From NCBI GenBank assembly GCA_002386045.1, contig DGEQ01000157.1, positions 1-9,965 of the forward strand: a stretch of 9,965 nucleotides of DNA, read 5' to 3'. A model generated the notes under the pieces. That model did not search any database, was not told the DNA's origin, and saw only the letters and a list, made by a program, of their open reading frames with translations. The position numbers and the translations under genes are program-made. Position 1 is the first letter of the stretch; each line of letters begins with the position of its first letter. The stretch comes from Hungateiclostridiaceae bacterium UBA3922. Lineage in GTDB: Bacteria; Bacillota; Clostridia; Acetivibrionales; DTU013. Positions 5,177 through 9,965 of the stretch are shown here, piece by piece.

Positions 5177-7243
5177 TCAGATGGTGAATCTCTCCATCTG
5201 TGTTCTCAGATCGTCGGCGAGCTTCTTTATCTTCGCAGCCATGTTGTTCAGTTCCTCGATGGATGCAAGCTGCTCTTCGGTCGATGCTGACACTTCCTGT
5301 GTCGATGCCGAGACCTGTTCTGAAACAGCCGAGATGTTCTCCATACTGTTGAGCACTTTTTCCTTGAACTTATCCATGTCATCTATCATCGTGCCGGCTG
5401 TAACTATGTCTTCCGTCATTTCCGCCGTCGTTCTGCTAATCTTTTCAAACAGTTCTGTCGTCTGGGCAACCCTGCTGTTCTGTTCCCTGATTATGTTTTC
5501 TGCTTCACCCGCGAGTTCCGCTGAACTGAGTGCCTGTTTGTATATGGTGTTCAACTGGGCCTGGATGTTTTTCGTATGTTTGTTGGACTGCTCTGCCAGC
5601 TTCCGTATCTCTTCTGCTACCACGGCAAACCCTTTGCCCGCTTCACCGGCCCGGGCGGCCTCAATGGCGGCATTGAGCGAAAGCAGGTTGGTCTGTTCCG
5701 CGATATTCCTCAGGACCAGGGTTATCTTGTCTATGTTCTTCACATACATGTTCAGCTCGTTTATCTTTTCTGCCACATCTGCCGTGATCCTGTTGGTCTG
5801 TTCATTCTTCATGTTGAGATCCTTTATGGCCTCGATCCCCGATTCGGACAGCTCTTTCATAGCCGCCGCACTGTTGAGCAGTTCCCTCGTTTTGTCCGCA
5901 GTCCTGGTGATCCTGTCGGTAAGCTGCCTCACGCTTTCAACACTGCTTTCTATTTCCGTTGCCTGGCTGGCCGCGCCCGAAGCAACTTCCGAGATCGCAT
6001 TGGCGACGTCGCCCGATACCTTTGCCGAATCCGACGATATGGACGACATGGTTTCAACTGACGCCAGGACCTGTACCGCGACTTCGGTGTTCTGCCCCAC
6101 AAGCTCTCTCAGGTTCCTTATCATCTCGTTGAAACTGGCCACAAGCCTGCCGAGTTCGTCTCTTCTCTTCATTTTCAGGGAAACCGTAAGATCTCCCTGC
6201 TCGGCCCTGGACATGACATCAGAGATGTCTCTCATCGCCCTGGTCATCCTTAACGAGAATATGAAGCCAAATATTACTGCAAGTATACTGAACCCGATTC
6301 CGGCGATCACGGTCGTTGTCATGATCGCCGCAGCCTTGGCCTTAACGGCCTTTTCCGGTACGGCTGTCACGACCGTCATGCCGTTTGCAGCTGATTTATA
6401 GTATGAAACGAGGCATGCCTCTCCCCTGTCCGTCGAATAGAACACTCCTGAATCCTGTTCGCCGGATTTTGCGATCACGTCCCTGATAAACTGCCTTTCG
6501 GCAATACCGTCGCTCTCGGCCGGATCCAGGTAAGTCACGACCTGGCCCGCCGGGGTTATCAGGTATGTGTGGTCACCGCTGCCGAGTTCGGCATTGGAAA
6601 GGATCTGCCTGACCTTTTCGCCATGGAAGTCTATGATGATCAGGCCGATATTCTTTCCGTTTCTCGGATGGATGAATATCCTCGCCAGTGTGATAGCGAC
6701 ATCGGTATTATTTACATCGATGGTATCGCCGTAATCTATGCAGACAAGTTTGCCGCCTGCTTCGGATACCTGCCTGTACCAGTCGCTCCCCAGTACGGCA
6801 TCCATATCGATGGGCGGCTTTACATCACCGACATAACTGCCGGTGTTGAAGATCACCTTTACATTCAGTTCCTTTTCCGAAGCATTCAATCCTGATACGA
6901 AAGAGTTGGCATCCCTGTACAGGGCAGCCATGCTCCCTGCATCGGTCGCCGCGCCGTATTCAAGCAGTGCGGTGCTGGAATGGAGCTGCAGCGAGATGCC
7001 GTTAGCCTTTTCGAGGAACAGGTCCAGGCAGTTGGATGTCTGCACGGTATTTGCCGATATGCTTCCTTCCATCTGCTCAAGCAGATCGCTGGTTGCCCTG
7101 TTCGTCGTGATCAGCCCTATGGTGCTCACCGGCATGATTATCAGTATCAGAAAAGCTGCGACCATCTTGGAAAGGAGACTTCTGGTTGACCTGGTAATGA
7201 GATCCGACAGAGTTGTTCTTATTCGCTGTAAATCGATTTTCAT
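5177..7243 (-). CDS. Methyl-accepting chemotaxis protein with extracellular sensor domain
   Basis: A 688-residue membrane chemoreceptor. Transmembrane helix 1 is at about 28-47 and helix 2 at about 304-330. Between them lies a roughly 255-residue extracellular region whose size and motifs (SDWYRQV at 153-159, TYLITPAGQVVTYLDP at 226-241) fit a double-CACHE ligand-binding domain. A HAMP linker spans about 331-385 and the cytoplasmic coiled coil follows. The highly conserved signalling tip, IAEQTNLLSLNAAIEAARAG (514-533), continues through FAVVAEEIRKLAEQ and would contact CheA/CheW. There is no C-terminal NWETF-type CheR tether. GGAGG lies 4 bases before the ATG, slightly close. Placed in a sugar-catabolic cluster and downstream of its regulator, it plausibly senses the cluster's substrate; the ligand is not readable from sequence. 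Confidence 0.93.
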   Translation of the reverse strand: MKIDLQRIRTTLSDLITRSTRSLLSKMVAAFLILIIMPVSTIGLITTNRATSDLLEQMEGSISANTVQTSNCLDLFLEKANGISLQLHSSTALLEYGAATDAGSMAALYRDANSFVSGLNASEKELNVKVIFNTGSYVGDVKPPIDMDAVLGSDWYRQVSEAGGKLVCIDYGDTIDVNNTDVAITLARIFIHPRNGKNIGLIIIDFHGEKVRQILSNAELGSGDHTYLITPAGQVVTYLDPAESDGIAERQFIRDVIAKSGEQDSGVFYSTDRGEACLVSYYKSAANGMTVVTAVPEKAVKAKAAAIMTTTVIAGIGFSILAVIFGFIFSLRMTRAMRDISDVMSRAEQGDLTVSLKMKRRDELGRLVASFNEMIRNLRELVGQNTEVAVQVLASVETMSSISSDSAKVSGDVANAISEVASGAASQATEIESSVESVRQLTDRITRTADKTRELLNSAAAMKELSESGIEAIKDLNMKNEQTNRITADVAEKINELNMYVKNIDKITLVLRNIAEQTNLLSLNAAIEAARAGEAGKGFAVVAEEIRKLAEQSNKHTKNIQAQLNTIYKQALSSAELAGEAENIIREQNSRVAQTTELFEKISRTTAEMTEDIVTAGTMIDDMDKFKEKVLNSMENISAVSEQVSASTQEVSASTEEQLASIEELNNMAAKIKKLADDLRTQMERFTI

Positions 7244-7278
7244 AACTCCTCCGGATTAACATAATATATTTGCATCTC

Positions 7279-7288
7279 AATTATACCC
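7279..7288 (-). promoter_or_regulatory. Possible -10 element upstream of the chemoreceptor
   Basis: On the minus strand TATAAT lies in GGTATAATTG, about 40 bases before the ATG at 7243. No acceptable -35 box is found 16-18 bases upstream, and I see no clear sigma-28 promoter either. Only the -10 box is supported. Confidence 0.3.
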
Positions 7289-7312
7289 TTATTTTATTCC
7301 CATTTCTAGACC

Positions 7313-7371
7313 AATAATGGCATAATATGTCATACCGGAACATGTGCCGGCTGACACATTATGCCATTATT
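7313..7371. repeat. Long nested inverted repeat between the regulator and chemoreceptor genes
   Basis: A 20-base arm (7313-7332, starting AATAATGGCATAAT) is repeated in inverted form at 7352-7371 with one mismatch (7327 against 7357). That mismatch becomes a G-U pair in minus-strand RNA. The 19-base centre (7333-7351) contains a further CCGG...CCGG stem around the palindrome ACATGT. There is no U-tract after the hairpin on the minus strand and only a short TTTT on the plus strand, so it is not a standard terminator. It could be an operator array, a processing or attenuation hairpin between gntR and the chemoreceptor gene, or a small palindromic element. Confidence 0.7.
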
Positions 7372-7434
7372 TTCAGTGTTTCACGCGTTTCATGTTGTCA
7401 CAGTCGTTCAATGGTATTACACGTGTGCCTCGGT

Positions 7435-8175
7435 TCAGATCGTCTTCTTCCTGCCGCTGAGCTTTATTCTGTATGAATAGCGGTCCCCCCTGGAAATCGA
7501 TATAACGACCTCCACGGGTCGGTCGGTTATGTCATATGTCACACGGGTCGCGTAAAGCAGCGGAGCACCCCTTTTTATGTTGAGCAACTGGGCCTCTGAA
7601 GCCTTTGCAGCCCTTGCCTCCACTGTCTCCTCGGCCCGGCTCAGAACAACGTTGTAATGTTTCTCGAGTGTTTCGTATAACGATTCACCTTTTATCCCCT
7701 TCTCGATGAAACCCGGAACCACGGCCGGAGACAGGTAATTAGTCATCAGGCATGTCGGCTCACCGTCCGCATAGCGAAGCCTTACTATTTTGTAGACCTT
7801 GTCGCCTATCGGTATATTCAGAAGCCTGGCTATATCTACAGGGGCAGGCTCTTCAAAATACTCGATCTTCCTTGTTTCCGGGTGCATACCCATTTCTTCC
7901 ATGGTCTCGGCCCAACTCGTTATAAGATTGAGCTCCTGGCTGACCTTGGGTCTGCTCACAAAAGTCCCCCTGCCCTGCCTGGTATACAGGTGCCCTTCCT
8001 GGACCAACTCCTGGATCGCTCTCCTTATCGTTATGCGGCTGACCTTGTACTGCTCCTGCAGTTCGGCTTCCGACGGTATGAGGTCGCCTACCTTGAACTG
8101 CCTGCTCTTTATTTTCTCCAGCAGGCTCTCCTTCACCTGGTAATACAGAGGGATAGGGCGGGATTTATCCAGCAA
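7435..8175 (-). CDS. GntR-family transcriptional regulator, HutC/UTRA type
   Basis: A 246-residue DNA-binding regulator. An N-terminal winged helix-turn-helix (about 7-72) includes PLYYQVKESLLEKI, IPSEAELQEQYKVSRITIRR (33-52) and the wing GHLYTRQGRGTFV. A UTRA effector-binding domain (about 85-235) follows, with YKIVRLRYADGEP and the terminal DRYSYRIKL. HutC-type regulators usually bind phosphosugars or related metabolites and release operators of the GT-N4-AC type. The start is uncertain. A TTG at 8175 has AAGGGG 8 bases upstream. A GTG at 8184 would add three residues but has that site directly abutting it, so the TTG is preferred. The gene is 84 bases downstream of the FGGY kinase and may have its own promoter at 8207-8235. 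It is the obvious local regulator of the cluster. Confidence 0.9.
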   Translation of the reverse strand: MLDKSRPIPLYYQVKESLLEKIKSRQFKVGDLIPSEAELQEQYKVSRITIRRAIQELVQEGHLYTRQGRGTFVSRPKVSQELNLITSWAETMEEMGMHPETRKIEYFEEPAPVDIARLLNIPIGDKVYKIVRLRYADGEPTCLMTNYLSPAVVPGFIEKGIKGESLYETLEKHYNVVLSRAEETVEARAAKASEAQLLNIKRGAPLLYATRVTYDITDRPVEVVISISRGDRYSYRIKLSGRKKTI

Positions 8176-8206
8176 GTCCTTCACCCCTTATGTCATTAAG
8201 GATTAT

Positions 8207-8235
8207 TTTATACCAATTATATAATATTCTGACAT
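8207..8235 (-). promoter_or_regulatory. Possible promoter of the GntR gene
   Basis: On the minus strand ATGTCA (complement of 8230-8235) and TATAAA (complement of 8207-8212) are 17 bases apart. A second TATAAT-like box lies at 8215-8224 within the palindrome ATTATATAAT, without a good partner. Its position in an AT-rich 84-base gap supports a promoter; the exact boxes are uncertain. Confidence 0.4.
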
Positions 8236-8259
8236 CCAAGTACAGCGGACACAGGCAAA

Positions 8260-9798
8260 TCACAGGTCCAGCGCGGACAACCTGTCGGAAATCTCCGACA
8301 GCCTGTCAGAGGCGTAACTGAACACCTCAAGAAGCTTTTCGTACCTGCTGTTGCTGTCCGGATCAGGTTTAGCGATTTCCTCCGTCATGTGTATATCATC
8401 GATCCGGGCAAAGTCCTTCCATATACCGCAGCCGACCGCCGCAACGGCAGCCGCACCAAGAGCGGCGGCATCCTGGTCGATGTTTGTCTTCACGATATCC
8501 ATATTATAGACATCGGCGAATATCCTCCTGTACAGTGGGCTCTTGCTGCCTCCGCCGACCATCAGCATCTCGTTCCGGAGCCTGCAGTGTCTTTTCAGTA
8601 CGTCCAGCCTAAGCCTGAGGTTCATTGCGATACCTTCCATGCAGGCACGGATGAGGTCGCTCCTGTCATGTTTCAGGTCAAGTCCCAGGAAAGCGCCTCT
8701 CAGGTTGGCGCTGGCATCCTGTGACGTGCCCCCCGCAAGACTCGGGTTGAACAGAAGCCTGTTTGCCCCCACCGGCGATTTTTCAGCCAGTTCGTCCATC
8801 AGCGCATAAACGCTTTTCCCCGTGCTTTCCCCGTGCAATTTCAGATCCTCGCATAAATTGTCCCTGATCCACCTGAAAGAAGTCCCCGCGGAGAAAATGC
8901 TGACGGCGGAAGTGTACATGCCTGGTATGACATGGGCAAACACGTAGGGCTTCGCTTTAGGGTCAAGGACCGGCTCTGTAGAAGATACGGCAATCCATGC
9001 CGATGAGCCAAGAGATGTGTATACCCTGCCTTCTTCCACGTTTTTGGCGCCCAGTGCCATGCATGAGTTGTCGACGCCGCCGCAGACCACTTTTACATTG
9101 GTCCCGAGGCCCGTTTCTTCTGCCGCCCTGGGTGTCAACGTCCCGAGGACGGCAGTGGAAGGTATTATGTCCGGCAGCTTGTCGGCAGATATCCCGCTTG
9201 CACTTATGTACCCCTCATGGTACCGGTTTCTTTCCAGATCATACACGCCCGAGCCCGAGGCATATGAGTGGTCTGTCCTGATGACGCCCGTCAGCCTGAG
9301 ATTGATGTAATCCTTCGTCCCTATTATCTTGAAAGCATCCCTGTATATGTCCGGTTCATTGTCCATGTACCACATTATTTTGAAAACCGTGTACAATGCT
9401 GCCGGAAAGCCATTACCGGTCGTCATGTACCATTCGTTTTCATCGATTTTCGAAAAGAACCTGCGTGCCTGTTCCTGTGCCCTGGCATCCGACCATATCG
9501 GGGTCGTGTTCCTGAGAAGGCGTCCTTCTCTATCCACAGGCACTGCGCCAAGACTGTGCCCGGAGATGGCGAGACACTCGATGCTATCCGGGTCCGTCCC
9601 CGTCTTTTCAAGCAGTTCTCTCGTGCTCAGCACAACAGCGTCCCACCAGTCAGAAGGCCGCTGTTCATGCCATCCGGTGTACGGATACACGGTGCCGTAA
9701 GGAACGAACACCGAAGCAAGACAATTGCCGGCAAAATCATAGAGTGAGGCTTTATTGCCGCCCGTGCCAAGGTCATAAGAAATTATCCTGTTCCCCAT
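8260..9798 (-). CDS. FGGY-family carbohydrate kinase (xylulokinase-like)
   Basis: A 512-residue cytoplasmic sugar kinase of normal family length. The N-terminal phosphate loop is DLGTGGNKASLY (9-20). WSDARAQEQ (102-110) corresponds to the substrate-binding W-x-D-x-R. GGVDNSCMALG (240-250) carries the catalytic Asp D243, and GSSAWIAVS follows. The C-terminal signature MVGGGSKSPLYRRIFADVY (413-431) and DQDAAALGAAAVAAVG (441-456) complete the ATP site. The family phosphorylates ketoses, alditols and related sugars; this protein looks closest to the xylulokinase branch but its substrate cannot be fixed. I chose the ATG at 9798 because GGAGG (complement of 9806-9810) lies 7 bases before it. An ATG at 9813 in the same frame is followed immediately by that site. 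Likely the first step in trapping the imported or converted sugar. Confidence 0.92.
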   Translation of the reverse strand: MGNRIISYDLGTGGNKASLYDFAGNCLASVFVPYGTVYPYTGWHEQRPSDWWDAVVLSTRELLEKTGTDPDSIECLAISGHSLGAVPVDREGRLLRNTTPIWSDARAQEQARRFFSKIDENEWYMTTGNGFPAALYTVFKIMWYMDNEPDIYRDAFKIIGTKDYINLRLTGVIRTDHSYASGSGVYDLERNRYHEGYISASGISADKLPDIIPSTAVLGTLTPRAAEETGLGTNVKVVCGGVDNSCMALGAKNVEEGRVYTSLGSSAWIAVSSTEPVLDPKAKPYVFAHVIPGMYTSAVSIFSAGTSFRWIRDNLCEDLKLHGESTGKSVYALMDELAEKSPVGANRLLFNPSLAGGTSQDASANLRGAFLGLDLKHDRSDLIRACMEGIAMNLRLRLDVLKRHCRLRNEMLMVGGGSKSPLYRRIFADVYNMDIVKTNIDQDAAALGAAAVAAVGCGIWKDFARIDDIHMTEEIAKPDPDSNSRYEKLLEVFSYASDRLSEISDRLSALDL

Positions 9799-9805
9799 AA
9801 TGTCG

Positions 9806-9810
9806 CCTCC
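9806..9810 (-). promoter_or_regulatory. Ribosome binding site fixing the FGGY kinase start
   Basis: GGAGG on the minus strand, 7 bases before the ATG at 9798. The ATG at 9813 directly abuts it and would translate it, so that longer form is unlikely. Confidence 0.85.
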
Positions 9811-9852
9811 CATCCATATCCTGACTCGTTGCCGGGTTCCGGTGCATGGTCT

Positions 9853-9862
9853 GGTTATAACC
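9853..9862. promoter_or_regulatory. Palindrome GGTTATAACC upstream of the FGGY kinase, candidate operator
   Basis: A perfect 10-bp palindrome, 54 bases before the kinase ATG, in the gap between it and the right edge. It shares the core GTTATAAC with the palindrome in the reductase leader at 2786-2797. I found no other copies of this core in the window by eye. No clear -35/-10 pair could be placed around it. Confidence 0.4.
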
Positions 9863-9909
9863 TGGCTGCAAGTTTAGCTGTGCGATCCGGTCATACGGCT
9901 CGGCCGCCA

Positions 9910-9965
9910 TCACCCCGCATTGTCCGGCGTGTCCTGCAGCCCGGACCACAGCCTGACCGTTCCGG
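9910..9965 (-). CDS. Possible C-terminal tail of an upstream gene (partial, runs off right edge)
   Basis: A minus-strand frame from the right edge reads GTVRLWSGLQDTPDNAG and stops with TGA at 9910-9912, 112 bases before the kinase start. Its codons (AGG for Arg, CTG for Leu, GC-rich third positions) match the neighbouring genes, but 17 residues are too few to identify a family. A competing minus-strand frame stays open from the edge into the kinase start region, but uses CGG arginine codons that are less typical of these genes. Either may be chance. Confidence 0.3.
   Translation of the reverse strand, partial: GTVRLWSGLQDTPDNAG

Noticed and set aside
5100..6401. 433-codon hydrophobic, serine-rich open frame antisense to the chemoreceptor
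   Set aside because: It starts inside the bidirectional terminator and is antisense to the strongly conserved chemoreceptor signalling domain. Its membrane-like composition arises from reading the coiled-coil codons in reverse.
7378..7400. GTTTCA repeats with a CACGCG centre, considered as a catabolite-repression (cre) site
   Set aside because: The spacing and central CG position do not fit the cre consensus on either strand. It is also downstream of the GntR stop, not in a clear promoter.
8282..8301. Perfect 8-bp hairpin (CTGTCGGA, loop AATC, TCCGACAG) near the end of the FGGY kinase
   Set aside because: It lies inside the coding sequence before the stop and has no U-tract. It comes from repeated Ser-Asp-Arg-Leu codons at the C-terminus.
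1..9965. CRISPR arrays, tRNA or rRNA genes, transposases, riboswitches
   Set aside because: I saw no regularly spaced repeats, no tRNA- or rRNA-like conserved segments, no transposase motifs with terminal repeats, and no recognisable riboswitch core in the leaders.

Overview
The window reads as a carbohydrate-catabolism accessory region from a Gram-positive anaerobe, probably a clostridial Firmicute. The basis is strong GGAGG ribosome binding sites before nearly every gene, sigma-A-type promoters with 17-base spacers, AT-rich intergenic DNA against GC-richer coding DNA with much AGG for arginine, U-tract terminators, a HutC-type GntR regulator, and an oxygen-sensitive type of old yellow enzyme with a cysteine cluster. 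No species can be named from this.

Layout, left to right. (a) On the minus strand, a PfkB-family phosphosugar kinase (185-1120) is followed 14 bases later by the start of a class II aldolase/epimerase that runs off the left edge. A strong minus-strand promoter sits at 1178-1206. (b) A 390-base AT-rich gap holds that promoter, some repeats, and the terminator of the next gene. (c) An old yellow enzyme family reductase (1511-2752, minus) is divergent from a plus-strand pair: a TIM-barrel sugar isomerase/epimerase (2983-3969) and a zinc-dependent dehydrogenase (4028-5089). The divergent promoters lie in 2753-2982. (d) A perfect bidirectional terminator (5118-5151) separates the plus-strand pair from a convergent minus-strand series: methyl-accepting chemotaxis protein (5177-7243), GntR/UTRA regulator (7435-8175) and FGGY sugar kinase (8260-9798). 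A fragment of a possible further gene lies at the right edge. No transporter gene is in the window.

How the genes may work together (inference): the dehydrogenase and isomerase would convert a sugar, polyol or glycoside to a ketose. The FGGY kinase would phosphorylate it, the PfkB kinase may add a second phosphate, and the class II aldolase would cleave the product into triose-level units. The GntR protein would sense a phosphosugar intermediate, and the chemoreceptor may steer cells to the substrate. The reductase is the odd member and has no obvious step in a standard sugar pathway. Two recurring short motifs in the promoter regions (TTCGG[A/G]C and the palindrome core GTTATAAC) suggest shared regulation. 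The substrate cannot be read from the sequence.
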